This document shows, in pieces, positions 44,317 through 53,150 of a stretch of DNA of 64,000 bases (within the stretch, counting starts at the first letter, position 1; each line of letters begins with the position of its first letter). The DNA lies in NCBI GenBank assembly GCA_047605765.1, contig JASGFB010000007.1:1-64000 (forward strand), in the 5' to 3' direction. The notes beneath the pieces were generated by a model. It was not told the DNA's origin. It made no database searches and saw nothing but the letters and a program-made list of their open reading frames with translations. The position numbers and the translations under genes are program-made. The stretch is from JBGVSA01 sp047605765 (GTDB lineage Bacteria; Pseudomonadota; Gammaproteobacteria; Burkholderiales; Rhodocyclaceae).

Positions 44317-45621
44317 ATGCTGGAATCGTTCTTCAAGCTCAAGGAACATGGCACCAGCGTCAGGACGGAAATCATTGCTGGTTTCACCACGTTTCTGACC
44401 ATGGCCTACATTCTGTTCGTCAATCCGGATCTGCTTTCGAGCACCGGCATGGACCACGCATCGGTATTCGTCGCCACTTGCCTGGCGGCGGCGATCGGCA
44501 CGCTGGTCATGGCGCTGGCCGCCAACTACCCGGTCGGCATGGCCCCCGGCATGGGTCTGAACGCGTTCTTCACGTTCGCCGTGGTCAAGACCATGGGCTA
44601 TAGCTGGGAAGCCGCGCTCGGGGCCGTGTTCATCTCGGGCTGCATCTTCCTGCTGATCACCATCCTGGGCCTGCGCTCCTGGCTGATCTCGGGCATCCCG
44701 CACACGCTGCGCTGCTCCATCACCGCGGGTATCGGCCTGTTCCTGGCGATCATCGCGCTGTCCAATGCCGGCATCATCGTCAAGCATCCGGCCACCCTGG
44801 TGACCCTGGGAGACCTGCACAAGCCGGCGGCCCTACTGACGGTGCTGGGCTTTTTCATCATCGGCGTGCTCGATGCCTTGCGCGTGCGCGGCGCCATCCT
44901 CATCGGCATTCTGGCGGTGACCGTCGTTGGCACCATGTTGGGCGAAAACCACATCGCCGGGGTGTTCTCCACGCCGCCGAGCATTTCGCCCACCTTCTTC
45001 AAGCTCGACCTGGCTGGTGCCCTGCAAGGCGGTTTCGTCGCCGTGGTGCTGACCATGGTGTTGGTGGAAGTGTTCGATGCCACCGGAACGCTGATGGGTG
45101 TGGCCAAGCGTGCCGGCCTGCTGCGCGAGGATGCGCCGGGCAATCCGCAGCGCCGCCTCGGTCGTGCGCTGTTTGCCGACAGCATCGCCATTCTGGCCGG
45201 CTCTCTGCTGGGCACCAGCTCGACCACCGCGTATGTCGAAAGCGCGTCGGGTGTGCAGGCAGGCGGTCGCACGGGCCTGACGGCGCTGGTGGTGGCCATC
45301 CTGTTCCTGCTGGCGCTGTTCATCGCCCCGTTGGCGACCTCGGTGCCGAGCTATGCGACGGCTCCGGCGCTGTTGTATGTGGCGGGTGTGATGATGCGCG
45401 AACTGGTCGAAGTGAACTGGGATGATGTCACCGAAGCGGCGCCGGCGGCGCTGACTGCGCTGGCCATGCCGTTTACGTATTCGATCGCCAATGGCCTGGC
45501 CTTCGGCTTCATCAGCTACACCGTGCTCAAGTTGTTCACCGGCCGTGCGCGCGACGTGCATCCGGCGGCCTGGGTGATCGCCGCGCTGTTCGTGGTGAAG
45601 TACGCATTCTTCCCCGGCTGA
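44317..45621 (+). CDS. NCS2-type guanine/hypoxanthine permease (AzgA/GhxP family)
   Basis: 434-residue inner-membrane purine:proton symporter with about 12-14 helices. Family motifs are EIIAGFTTFLTMAYILFVNP at the N-terminus, GMGLNAFFTF and FADSIAILAGSLLGTSSTTAYVES (shown as FADSIAILAG and GTSSTTAYVESASG). E. coli GhxP/GhxQ import guanine and hypoxanthine; the adenine-type split between them cannot be read here. ATG 44317 is the family start, although the frame is open for 140 codons upstream. A TAAAAT at 44213-44218 may be its -10. Confidence 0.9.
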   Translation: MLESFFKLKEHGTSVRTEIIAGFTTFLTMAYILFVNPDLLSSTGMDHASVFVATCLAAAIGTLVMALAANYPVGMAPGMGLNAFFTFAVVKTMGYSWEAALGAVFISGCIFLLITILGLRSWLISGIPHTLRCSITAGIGLFLAIIALSNAGIIVKHPATLVTLGDLHKPAALLTVLGFFIIGVLDALRVRGAILIGILAVTVVGTMLGENHIAGVFSTPPSISPTFFKLDLAGALQGGFVAVVLTMVLVEVFDATGTLMGVAKRAGLLREDAPGNPQRRLGRALFADSIAILAGSLLGTSSTTAYVESASGVQAGGRTGLTALVVAILFLLALFIAPLATSVPSYATAPALLYVAGVMMRELVEVNWDDVTEAAPAALTALAMPFTYSIANGLAFGFISYTVLKLFTGRARDVHPAAWVIAALFVVKYAFFPG

Positions 45622-45642
45622 TCGACCGCCGCGCGCCAAATG

Positions 45643-45673
45643 AAAACGCCTCCCGAGTGGAGGCGTTTTTTTT
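45643..45673 (+). terminator. bidirectional terminator after the purine permease
   Basis: AAAACGCCTCC (45643-45653) pairs with GGAGGCGTTTT (45659-45669) around a five-base loop, followed by four more T. It also serves the convergent beta-helix gene. Confidence 0.95.
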
Positions 45674-45691
45674 GATCAAGGCGTGCCGTGT

Positions 45692-46759
45692 TCAGTTCTT
45701 GGCGCTGACGGTGCGCGCGTCGGTATAGCTTAAGCAGCGGCCGTAGACCTCCCACGGCGGCTCGTGGTTGCGGTCGTCGAAGATATCGCCCTGCGACGCG
45801 TTCATGCGTGTTTGCGGGCGCTTGCAGTTGGCGGCGTTGTCGGGCGCGACGGAGTAGCCATACTGGTTGCCGGCGAAGGTGTTGCGCTCGAATCGATTGT
45901 CTTCGCTCATGCTGTTGTCCCAGCACTGCACCGGGTCGCGCGAGCGGATCGAACAGGTGATGAACACTCCTGAGCCGCCGTTGTGCAGGAAACGGTTCTG
46001 GGCAATGACGTTGCGATAGGCGTCGGCCAGATAGATGCCGTGCGAGCCGTTATCGCGCAGGACGTTGTCGCGGATTTCGCCGTCCTGCAGATTTTCGGTG
46101 GTGATGCCGGCAGCCTTGTTGCCCGACAGGGTGTTGCCGATGACCTGGGTGCGCAGCGCGCGATTGAGCGATATGCCGTCCCAGATCGCGCCGTGAACGG
46201 TGTTGCCCTGAATAAGCACGTTTTCGCTGCTGTATTCGGTCAGGATGCCGGCGCTGCGACAATTGTTAACAATCAGGTCGCGGATGACGATCTGGTTGCC
46301 CGAGCGGACGGTGACGCCGCTATTTGTGAGGTAGGCGTAGTGCGGATCGAACTCGCTGCCTTGCTCACCGTTGCCTTCCAGGCGCATGCGTTCCAGCGTG
46401 ACGTTGCGGATGACGCGCGCCGGTTGCGCCTGGCGGTAATCGCCGACCAGGATGACCGAGCTTTGCACTCCCGGCGCCAGGCGCAGGATGGTCTCCACGC
46501 CTTCACCCCGCAGCGTGGTGTTGTCGCGCTCGATGGCCAGGAAGCGCTGCAGTGGATAGTCGCCGCGCGTTAGACATACGACGGCGGACGAGCCGTCGCG
46601 CGGCAGCGCGTCGAGCGCGTGCTGGATGTCCTGACCCGGCTTGACCGTCTGGGTACAGTGAGAAGAGGCCGCCGCAGCAGCGGGGGCAGGGACGGCCGCA
46701 AGCGCGGCGTGCGGCGCCCACAGGGCGGCCAACAAGGTAAGCGGGGCGAGTCGTTTCAT
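45692..46759 (-). CDS. Secreted right-handed parallel beta-helix protein
   Basis: 355 residues with a signal peptide (MKRLAPLTLLAALWAPHAALA). The body shows repeated beta-helix coils with N-x-I/V spacing: VIRDLIVNNCRSAGI, VLIQGNTVHGAIWDGI, VIGNTLSGNKAAGI, IRDNVLRDNGSHGIYL and VIAQNRFLHNGGSGVF. This fold occurs in pectate lyases, NosD and alginate epimerase-like proteins; no catalytic residues can be assigned. Several Cys suggest disulfide bonds in the periplasm. Function unknown. Confidence 0.82.
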   Translation of the reverse strand: MKRLAPLTLLAALWAPHAALAAVPAPAAAAASSHCTQTVKPGQDIQHALDALPRDGSSAVVCLTRGDYPLQRFLAIERDNTTLRGEGVETILRLAPGVQSSVILVGDYRQAQPARVIRNVTLERMRLEGNGEQGSEFDPHYAYLTNSGVTVRSGNQIVIRDLIVNNCRSAGILTEYSSENVLIQGNTVHGAIWDGISLNRALRTQVIGNTLSGNKAAGITTENLQDGEIRDNVLRDNGSHGIYLADAYRNVIAQNRFLHNGGSGVFITCSIRSRDPVQCWDNSMSEDNRFERNTFAGNQYGYSVAPDNAANCKRPQTRMNASQGDIFDDRNHEPPWEVYGRCLSYTDARTVSAKN

Positions 46760-46805
46760 GTGATAACAGGCAATCAAACACCCACGCCCGCGATGGGCGT
46801 GGCAT

Positions 46806-47597
46806 TCAGAGCGCGGCGAGTCCGGATTGAGCGCGCTGCAACCATTCCCGGTTGACGTTGCGCGCGTATTTCGGCCAGAAACGGGCGTCGCTCACGATTT
46901 CATCGTACAAGGCGCGGGCGCGCGCCACGTCCGCGGAAGCGCCCTGGGCACGCAGCCAATCGGCGTAGCGGCACTTGGGCTCGGGGTCGGCGGCGACCGT
47001 CAGCGCGAATTCAAAAGCGTCGCGCGTGGCGGGTGCCTGCTGCGCCGCCAGCGCTTGGGCCAGCAGCAGTGCCAGCGCGGATTGGCGGCGCGATTCCGGA
47101 TGCGCAGCGAAGAGCTTGTCGAGCGTGGTCGCACATTCGGCGGCGCGGCCGCTGGCGAACTGGGCTTCGGCCAATCCGCGCAGCAGGGCGGGGTCGGTGG
47201 CGAACGGCCCCGACGCGGCTTCTTCGTAGAGCGCCAGCGCTTCTGCGGTCTGCTCGTTCTCCAGCAATGCCTGGGCCAGCCGCATGCGGTTGCCGACCGT
47301 TGGCGTGCGCTCGACGGCGATGCGGGCTTCGCGTAGCGAACGGCCAGGGTCCAGCGCCTGGGTGATGGCGCGCGAAGCGACGTGCACCTGGCGGCTGCCG
47401 CGCAGCATTGGCAGGTAGACGGCGAAAAAGTAGACGATGCTGCCCAGCAACGGGAAGATGAACAGCAGCAGGAGCCAGTACATGTTCTGGCCGTGGCGGA
47501 CGGCGTGTACGCCAAAGTAGATCGCTACGAGAACATGCAGCCCGACGCCAAGAATGGGCACGGACCCCAGCGAGGGCAAAAAATCAAAGCCAAACAT
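46806..47597 (-). CDS. TPR protein with N-terminal membrane hairpin
   Basis: 263 residues. Two hydrophobic segments near the N-terminus (VGLHVLVAIYFGVHAV and WLLLLFIFPLLGSIVYFFAVYL) resemble the PLDc_N/cardiolipin synthase-type membrane hairpin; they are followed by TPR-like helical repeats to the C-terminus. Start at ATG 47597. Probably membrane-bound with the repeats in the cytoplasm; partner unknown. It ends 46 bases before the beta-helix gene. Confidence 0.75.
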   Translation of the reverse strand: MFGFDFLPSLGSVPILGVGLHVLVAIYFGVHAVRHGQNMYWLLLLFIFPLLGSIVYFFAVYLPMLRGSRQVHVASRAITQALDPGRSLREARIAVERTPTVGNRMRLAQALLENEQTAEALALYEEAASGPFATDPALLRGLAEAQFASGRAAECATTLDKLFAAHPESRRQSALALLLAQALAAQQAPATRDAFEFALTVAADPEPKCRYADWLRAQGASADVARARALYDEIVSDARFWPKYARNVNREWLQRAQSGLAAL

Positions 47598-47901
47598 GTT
47601 AACAAGGATGCCTTGAGTGGGAGGTGTGTGGGGCAAAGACAAGGCAACTCTTTGTAAGTTGCACGGTCATGTACTGCAGACCTTGATTTGCGGCAGATGG
47701 TCCCGACCCGATTTGTAGCGAACTGTCACAAGTATCTATTGCATGACAGACCGCAACAGGGCAATATAAGGGCTGGGGATCCGGGTTAGTGTTGTCTCTC
47801 CAAGCAATACCCAACGGTACGTCGGTTAGTCATCTAGCAGATCTTGGTTCTCTACCCGCAGTTCTTCTGCATTGTTCATATTTATTTTCAGGACGCTAAT
47901 A
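47598..47901. other. intergenic region between divergent TPR and cold-shock genes
   Basis: 304 bases with no tRNA or credible coding frame. It holds a promoter candidate at 47739-47768 and a roughly 130-base untranslated leader for the cold-shock gene, as expected for cold-shock mRNAs. Confidence 0.5.
47739..47768 (+). promoter_or_regulatory. promoter candidate for the cold-shock gene
   Basis: TTGCAT (47739-47744) and AATATA (47763-47768) are separated by 18 bases. Transcription from here would give an mRNA leader of about 130 bases. Confidence 0.45.
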
Positions 47902-48105
47902 ATGGCAACTGGTACTGTTAAGTGGTTCAACGACGCCAAGGGTTTTGGTTTCATCACGCCGGACGGCGGTGGCGAAGACCTGTTCGCGCACTTCTCCGCG
48001 ATCCAATCGCAAGGCTTTAAGTCGCTGCAAGAAAACCAGCGCGTGACCTTCGACGTGACGACCGGCCCGAAGGGCAAGCAAGCCTCGAACATCCGCCCCG
48101 AGTAA
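47902..48105 (+). CDS. Cold-shock protein (CspA family)
   Basis: 67-residue single cold-shock domain, an RNA/ssDNA chaperone. RNP1 KGFGFITP and RNP2-like DLFAHFSAI are intact, and the fold begins MATGTVKWFNDAKGFG. An upstream in-frame ATG exists, but 47902 is the invariant family start with an AGGA ribosome site. A long leader and strong terminator surround the gene, fitting mono-cistronic, temperature-tuned expression. Confidence 0.96.
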   Translation: MATGTVKWFNDAKGFGFITPDGGGEDLFAHFSAIQSQGFKSLQENQRVTFDVTTGPKGKQASNIRPE

Positions 48106-48129
48106 TCGGCGGCCGCTTTCGAGCAGCGA

Positions 48130-48156
48130 AAAGCCCGGCAGTTGCCGGGCTTTTTC
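48130..48156 (+). terminator. terminator after the cold-shock gene
   Basis: AAAGCCCGG (48130-48138) pairs with CCGGGCTTT (48145-48153), followed by a T tract. Confidence 0.9.
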
Positions 48157-48352
48157 TTTGCTGCTCTTCTCTAGCCCTCCTCATCGCCGCCGTCATGGCT
48201 GTGTCAGGCGATAGGTTGCCGCTATATGGGCAATTGCTTGCCCGTCACAGCATTTTTACGCGCAAAACCGCCTTCCCTCCGGTTGGACGGCTATACTTCG
48301 CGCCTGTCTTTCCACCGTTTCCCGCAAAGCGGGATTAAGGAACCTGACCTCC

Positions 48353-48625
48353 ATGGCAAAAGAAGAAGTCATTGAATTGAGTGGTGTAGTAAACGAAGTG
48401 CTCCCCGATACCCGTTTCCGCGTCACGCTGGACAATGGGATTGAAGTGACCGCCTACGTCGCGGGCAAGATGCGTCAACACCGTATCCGCATTCTCGCGG
48501 GTGACAAGGTCGACCTCGAAATGTCGCCGTACGATCTGACCAAGGCACGCATCACGTTCCGCCATATCGAATCCCGTGGCCCCGGGCCGTCCGGTCCCCG
48601 CAAGGGCAACTTCCGCCGCCGCTGA
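48353..48625 (+). CDS. infA: Translation initiation factor IF-1 (extended copy)
   Basis: 90 residues: a complete IF-1 OB-fold (EVIELSGVVNEVLPDTRFRV, VDLEMSPYDLTKARITFRH) plus an 18-residue basic C-terminal tail (GPGPSGPRKGNFRRR) absent from the standard 72-residue factor. It lies near a cold-shock gene rather than in the spc/secY ribosomal cluster, so it is probably a second infA copy. The tail may add RNA affinity. Confidence 0.9.
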   Translation: MAKEEVIELSGVVNEVLPDTRFRVTLDNGIEVTAYVAGKMRQHRIRILAGDKVDLEMSPYDLTKARITFRHIESRGPGPSGPRKGNFRRR

Positions 48626-48772
48626 TCGCTTTTCGCCTGGCCCTCGCGTCCGCCCCATTTTCGTGGGCTGCTGCGGACACCGGTCATCCTCAAGAAGGGC
48701 CTTCCGGATTCTTCGTTCCACGCCACGCGTATGCTCGCTGCGACAGAGCAGGCTTGCGCGCGTCCGTTGTTT

Positions 48773-49006
48773 TCAGACGGGGGCAAAGCGCCGCTGGCGT
48801 CGGCCGTCGATGTCGATCTCTTCGACGAACATGTCATACGGACGCGCCCACCAGCCCGAGTCATTGTAGAGCGGGCGATAGATCACCATGGCTGCCAGCG
48901 TTTCGCTGTGGCGCGCTACCCCCATCACTTCGTATTCACCCCCTTTGTAATGCCGGTAGCGGCCGAGGGCGAGGAGGGGGAGCGGCGGCAATTCGGTATC
49001 GGACAT
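48773..49006 (-). CDS. DUF1653 family protein
   Basis: 77-residue protein with the DUF1653 core YRHYKGGEYEVMGVARHSET and MVIYRPLYND, then RPYDMFVEEI. A GAGG ribosome site supports the start at 49006 rather than 49030. Function unknown; the fold is thought to be a small beta-barrel. Confidence 0.88.
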   Translation of the reverse strand: MSDTELPPLPLLALGRYRHYKGGEYEVMGVARHSETLAAMVIYRPLYNDSGWWARPYDMFVEEIDIDGRRQRRFAPV

Positions 49007-49131
49007 CGAGAACCTCGGATCGTCAGTCAAAACAGGGGCGTCACGATACGCCCAGACGCCATCCTACAATGGCGGAATTCCAGCCGCCTGCACAGGTCGG
49101 ATGAGAGAACGCACAGATCGGGAAGGCTCGC

Positions 49132-50748
49132 ATGACCCCAACATCCGCCACCTCCGCTGCGCCGGGTAGCGCGCTCGAAGACGCTTCTTTCGAAGATACC
49201 TTCGTCAGCGCGCTGCCTGCCGACGCCAATACCCACAACGTGCCGCGCCCGGTCGTCGGCGCCGCCTACAGTTTCGTGACGCCAACACCGGTGGCGGCAC
49301 CGTATCTGATCGCCTGGTCCGATACCTTGGCTGACGAATTGGGTCTGGCACGCCCCGCCGCCGTCTCGCTGGCGGTGGACATCCTGGCGGGTGTGCGTCT
49401 GGCATCGGGGATGAAGCCTTATGCCGCGCGCTACGGCGGCCATCAGTTCGGCAATTGGGCAGGGCAGTTGGGCGATGGGCGTGCCATCACGCTTGGCGAG
49501 TTGGTCGATCGTCAGGGCCAGCGGCAGGAGATCCAGCTCAAAGGCGCCGGTCCGACACCCTATTCACGCCGGGGCGACGGTCGCGCCGTGCTGCGTTCAT
49601 CGATCCGCGAATTCCTGTGCAGCGAGGCCATGCATGCGCTTGGCATCCCTACCACGCGTGCGCTGAGCCTGGTGACGACCGGCGAAGGCGTGGTGCGGGA
49701 CATGTTCTACGACGGCCGCCCGCAGTTGGAGCCCGGCGCCATCGTGTGCCGCGTCGCGCCAAGCTTCGTGCGCTTCGGAAATTTCGAGATATTCGTTGCC
49801 GACGCCGAGCCGCACAATCTGCGCGCACTCGTCGATTGGGTCATCGCCGCACACTTCGCCGAGCTGGGCGCGCCGTCGCAGGCGACCTATGCCGCCTGGT
49901 TTGCCGAAGTGTGCCGGCGCACCGCCGTATTGGTGGCGCATTGGATGCGCGTCGGTTTCGTGCATGGCGTGATGAACACCGACAACATGTCGATCCTCGG
50001 GCTGACCATCGATTACGGTCCCTATGGCTGGCTTGAAGGCTTCGATGCATCGTGGACGCCCAACACCACCGATGCCCAGGGGCGCCGCTACTGCTACGGG
50101 GATCAGCCACAGATCGCCTACTGGAATCTCACCCGGCTGGCTGCGGCGCTGACCGATCTGATCGAAGACGAAGCGGTGCTGCATGCCGGGCTGGAGACCT
50201 ATCGCGCAACGTTCGAGGCGACGTGGTCGCACATGCTGGCGGACAAGCTCGGCCTGCCGCCAGGCCTGGCGATGCAGGATGCGCTGGTAACCGATCTGTT
50301 CGGTCTGTTGCAGGCCACCGAGACCGACATGACGATTTTTTTCCGCCGCCTGGCGGACGTGCCGATCGGCGCCGAGGTCGAGCGCGCAGTGCGACAGGCG
50401 CCCCTGCAGGATGCGTTCTATCTGCCTGGCGCCCTGGAAGGCGCGCACGGTGAGCGTCTGGCAGCCTGGCTCGAAGCCTGGGCCGGGCGCGTGCGTGAAG
50501 GTGGCGAAGCCCTGGCTGCACGCCGCGCGCGCATGAACGGCGCCAATCCGCGCTACGTACTGCGCAACTGGATGGCGCAGGAAGTCATCGATGCTGCGAC
50601 GACTGGCGAGTACGCGCCCATCGAGACGCTTCTGCATGTGCTGCGCCGGCCCTATGACGAGCAGCCGGAACATGACAAATGGTTTGTGCGCCGCCCCGAA
50701 TGGGCGCGTGTGCGGCCAGGCTGTTCGGCCCTGTCGTGCAGTTCGTGA
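49132..50748 (+). CDS. selO: Protein adenylyltransferase SelO (YdiU)
   Basis: 538-residue pseudokinase-fold enzyme that transfers AMP to protein hydroxyls during oxidative stress. YGGHQFGNWAGQLGDGRA at residues 101-118 and KGAGPTPYSRRGDGRA at 137-152 are the flipped-ATP site; HGVMNTDN supplies the catalytic/metal Asp. It ends SALSCSS with Cys531 and Cys536, matching the position of the selenocysteine in eukaryotic SelO, so a redox switch is likely. A GGAAGG ribosome site lies before the ATG. Confidence 0.94.
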   Translation: MTPTSATSAAPGSALEDASFEDTFVSALPADANTHNVPRPVVGAAYSFVTPTPVAAPYLIAWSDTLADELGLARPAAVSLAVDILAGVRLASGMKPYAARYGGHQFGNWAGQLGDGRAITLGELVDRQGQRQEIQLKGAGPTPYSRRGDGRAVLRSSIREFLCSEAMHALGIPTTRALSLVTTGEGVVRDMFYDGRPQLEPGAIVCRVAPSFVRFGNFEIFVADAEPHNLRALVDWVIAAHFAELGAPSQATYAAWFAEVCRRTAVLVAHWMRVGFVHGVMNTDNMSILGLTIDYGPYGWLEGFDASWTPNTTDAQGRRYCYGDQPQIAYWNLTRLAAALTDLIEDEAVLHAGLETYRATFEATWSHMLADKLGLPPGLAMQDALVTDLFGLLQATETDMTIFFRRLADVPIGAEVERAVRQAPLQDAFYLPGALEGAHGERLAAWLEAWAGRVREGGEALAARRARMNGANPRYVLRNWMAQEVIDAATTGEYAPIETLLHVLRRPYDEQPEHDKWFVRRPEWARVRPGCSALSCSS

Positions 50749-50751
50749 ACG

Positions 50752-51642
50752 TCACACGAAGATCTGGCTGTGGGCGAGGGTCGTGCGGAGCCAGGTACTC
50801 ACGCGCCCGGCCTGGGTGTCGGCATGCCACAGCATGTCGATCCCGACCGTCCAGTCGGTGAACGGATAGGCTTCCAATTGCAATTCGCATAGCTCGCCGC
50901 TGGCGAGTTCGGCCTCGATGAGGCGGCGCGGCAGGATCGACCAACCCAGCCCTTGGCGGATCAGTTCGACCAGGGCATGGGCGCTGTGCACATGCCAGCG
51001 GCGCGGCACGTTGAGGTATTCACGCGTCTGCAGGTGCGCCATCTGGGCCGGCAGCAGCAACTGGAGGTGATCAGCCAGTTGCGTGAAGCGCAGGCCGCCG
51101 GCGCGGGCCAGCGGGTGGTCGCGATGTGCCACGTTGACCAGCGTGGCGTGGCCGAGCCGGCGGAAGACCATGCCGGGCGGGTAGTGCGCGCGGGCGCATC
51201 CGAGCCCCAATGCCGCTTCGCCGCTGGCGACCATATCCGGTAATTCGCTATGGGTCGGCTGTACCAGTTCGAGGTCGACGCTCGGGAAATCCGCGTGCAG
51301 TCGGCTGAGTACGGGGGCCAGCGCGGTGGCGGGAAAGGCATCTTCGAGCGCCACGACAATGCGGGATTCGGTGAGCCCGCTCAACGCATCCGCGTGTTCC
51401 TTGAGGCGTTGGCAGCGCGCCAGGATGGCTTCGGTCTCGCTCAACAATGCCTCGCCGGCCGGCGTCAGCACGGGGTAGCGCCCGCTGCGATCGAACAGGG
51501 CCACACCCAGGTCGATTTCGAGATTTGAGATGGCCGTGCTGATGGCCGACTGCGCTTTGCCGAGGCGCCGCGCTGTGGCCGAAAACGATCGTTCTCGGGC
51601 TGCAGTGGCGAAAATCAGCATCTGGTCGAACGAGAGGTTCAC
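50752..51642 (-). CDS. LysR family transcriptional regulator
   Basis: 296-residue LTTR: helix-turn-helix SFDQMLIFATAARERSFSATARRLGKAQSAISTAI at the N-terminus (seen as RSFSATARRLGKAQSAIS) and a periplasmic-binding-like effector domain. Longer starts (ATG 51690, GTG 51720) exist but would run through a perfect 23-base palindrome at 51650-51672. The GTG at 51642, with GAGG just upstream, gives the normal LTTR length and leaves the operator outside the gene. It is divergent from the amidohydrolase and probably regulates it. Confidence 0.88.
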   Translation of the reverse strand: MNLSFDQMLIFATAARERSFSATARRLGKAQSAISTAISNLEIDLGVALFDRSGRYPVLTPAGEALLSETEAILARCQRLKEHADALSGLTESRIVVALEDAFPATALAPVLSRLHADFPSVDLELVQPTHSELPDMVASGEAALGLGCARAHYPPGMVFRRLGHATLVNVAHRDHPLARAGGLRFTQLADHLQLLLPAQMAHLQTREYLNVPRRWHVHSAHALVELIRQGLGWSILPRRLIEAELASGELCELQLEAYPFTDWTVGIDMLWHADTQAGRVSTWLRTTLAHSQIFV

Positions 51643-51649
51643 GGCCTCG

Positions 51650-51672
51650 ATCCATCTGGAAAGCAGATGGAT
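51650..51672 (+). promoter_or_regulatory. perfect palindromic operator between LysR and amidohydrolase genes
   Basis: ATCCATCTG (51650-51658) and CAGATGGAT (51664-51672) are exact inverted arms with a 5-base spacer, and contain T-N11-A. This is the form of a LysR-type binding site, placed in the divergent promoter region. Confidence 0.75.
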
Positions 51673-51678
51673 TCCATT

Positions 51679-51708
51679 TTTACATGCCATCTTGCGCCTG
51701 TTCACAAT
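51679..51708 (+). promoter_or_regulatory. promoter candidate for the amidohydrolase
   Basis: TTTACA (51679-51684) and CACAAT (51703-51708), 18 bases apart, lie just downstream of the LysR-type palindrome. Confidence 0.4.
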
Positions 51709-51737
51709 CCGCCCAGGCACAACACGCGGAATCGATC

Positions 51738-53105
51738 ATGAGCAGTCAACTCTTGCACGCCGACCATGTCCTGACCCTGGACGCGGCCAACACCGTCCTG
51801 CGTGATGGTGCGGTACTGGTCACCGAGGACGGGCGCATCCAGGCGGTCGGCCCGATGACCGAACTGCAGGCGCAACATCGCGCGGTGCCGGTGCGGCGCT
51901 TGAAAGATCGCCTGCTCATGCCTGGCCTGGTCAATACGCATGCCCATTCCGGCCTGCTGCGCGGTACGGCCGAGGGGCTGCCGGTGTGGGAATGGCTGCA
52001 GCAGTACATCGACCCGATGCATCGCGTGATCAGCGCCGAAGAGGCTGAGCTGGCCTCGCGCCTGTGCTATGCCGAGGCCTTGCTGTCGGGCACCACCACC
52101 ATCGTCGACATGTGGCGCCACATGGAAGGCAGTGCCCGCGCCGCCGCCGATCTGGGGATTCGCGCCGTGCTGGTGCCTTACGTCGCCGAGCATCCCGAAC
52201 ACGATTATTTCGAAACGCTGGACCGCAACGAAGCGCTCATTGAACGCTGGCATGGCGGCGCCAACGGCCGTGTGAGCGTATGGGTGGGGCTGGAACACAT
52301 GTTCTACGCGACACCGCAGGCCTGGGCGCGGTGCGCCGACATGAGCCGGCGCCATGGCGTGGGCTTTCACACGCATAGCAACGAAAGTCGTTTTGACGTC
52401 GAAGAAACGCAGCGGCGCTATGGATTGCGGCCGATCGAAGCCTTGCAGGACTTTGGTCTGCTCGATGCCCATCACGTCATGCTGGCGCATTGCGTGTGGC
52501 TGTCGGCGGGCGAAATGGACATCCTCGCGCAGCGCGGCATCGGCGTGGCCCACAACCCGGTGAGCAACATGAAGCTGGCCAGTGGGGCGGCCCCCGTCGA
52601 AGCGCTGCTGGCGCGCGGCGTGGCGGTCGGGTTGGGTACCGATGGCGAAAAGGAAAACAACAACCTCGATATGTTCGAGGAGATGAAAACCGCCTCTCTC
52701 CTGGCCAAGCTCAGCCGCCTCGACGCCGCCGCGCTCGATGCCTGGTCGGTATGCCGCATGGCGACGGTGGGTGGTGCGCGTGCTCTGGGCATGGCGCACG
52801 ACATCGGCTCGCTTGAGGTCGGCAAGTGGGCCGACCTCATTGCCGTGCGCACCGATACGCCGCGCATGACGCCGCTGCTGGGGGGCGCCGACGGCAATCT
52901 GCATCACAACCTCGTGCACGCGGTGCAAGGCGGCGATGTCGACCTGACCATGGTGCGCGGCCGTGTGTTGGTGGAGGAGGGGCGTCTGCTTTCGGGCGAT
53001 CTCGCCCATACCATCGCCGCCGTCAATCGTGCTGTGCCGGCGCTGTTCGAGCGCCGTGCCCAATGGCTGCGCGCGCATGGCACCGTGAATGCTCTGCAGC
53101 GGTAA
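51738..53105 (+). CDS. Amidohydrolase/deaminase (MtaD/TrzN-like family)
   Basis: 455-residue metal-dependent hydrolase of the amidohydrolase superfamily. HxH motif is NTHAHS (His68, His70), then HTHSNES, the metal/base His in LAHCVWL and the Asp in LGTDGEKENNN. This pattern fits the methylthioadenosine/SAH deaminase, guanine/8-oxoguanine deaminase and triazine hydrolase branch. The true substrate cannot be chosen. Divergent LysR and a downstream SotB-like exporter suggest an inducible catabolic or salvage locus. Confidence 0.85.
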   Translation: MSSQLLHADHVLTLDAANTVLRDGAVLVTEDGRIQAVGPMTELQAQHRAVPVRRLKDRLLMPGLVNTHAHSGLLRGTAEGLPVWEWLQQYIDPMHRVISAEEAELASRLCYAEALLSGTTTIVDMWRHMEGSARAAADLGIRAVLVPYVAEHPEHDYFETLDRNEALIERWHGGANGRVSVWVGLEHMFYATPQAWARCADMSRRHGVGFHTHSNESRFDVEETQRRYGLRPIEALQDFGLLDAHHVMLAHCVWLSAGEMDILAQRGIGVAHNPVSNMKLASGAAPVEALLARGVAVGLGTDGEKENNNLDMFEEMKTASLLAKLSRLDAAALDAWSVCRMATVGGARALGMAHDIGSLEVGKWADLIAVRTDTPRMTPLLGGADGNLHHNLVHAVQGGDVDLTMVRGRVLVEEGRLLSGDLAHTIAAVNRAVPALFERRAQWLRAHGTVNALQR

Positions 53106-53132
53106 ACGAAAACGCCCGCCAGCGGCGGGCGT
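53104..53132 (-). terminator. terminator of the SotB-like gene
   Basis: ACGCCCGCC (53112-53120) pairs with GGCGGGCGT (53124-53132). On the minus strand a GTTTTCGTTT tract follows, so it terminates the minus-strand transporter and overlaps the amidohydrolase 3' end. Confidence 0.8.
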
Positions 53133-53150
53133 CGGAGGCGTGTGGCGGGA

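Noticed and set aside
47598..47901. Possible tRNA or small RNA in the long gap before the cold-shock gene
   Set aside because: No cloverleaf, T-loop or CCA-type end is visible; the region is explained by a promoter and an mRNA leader.
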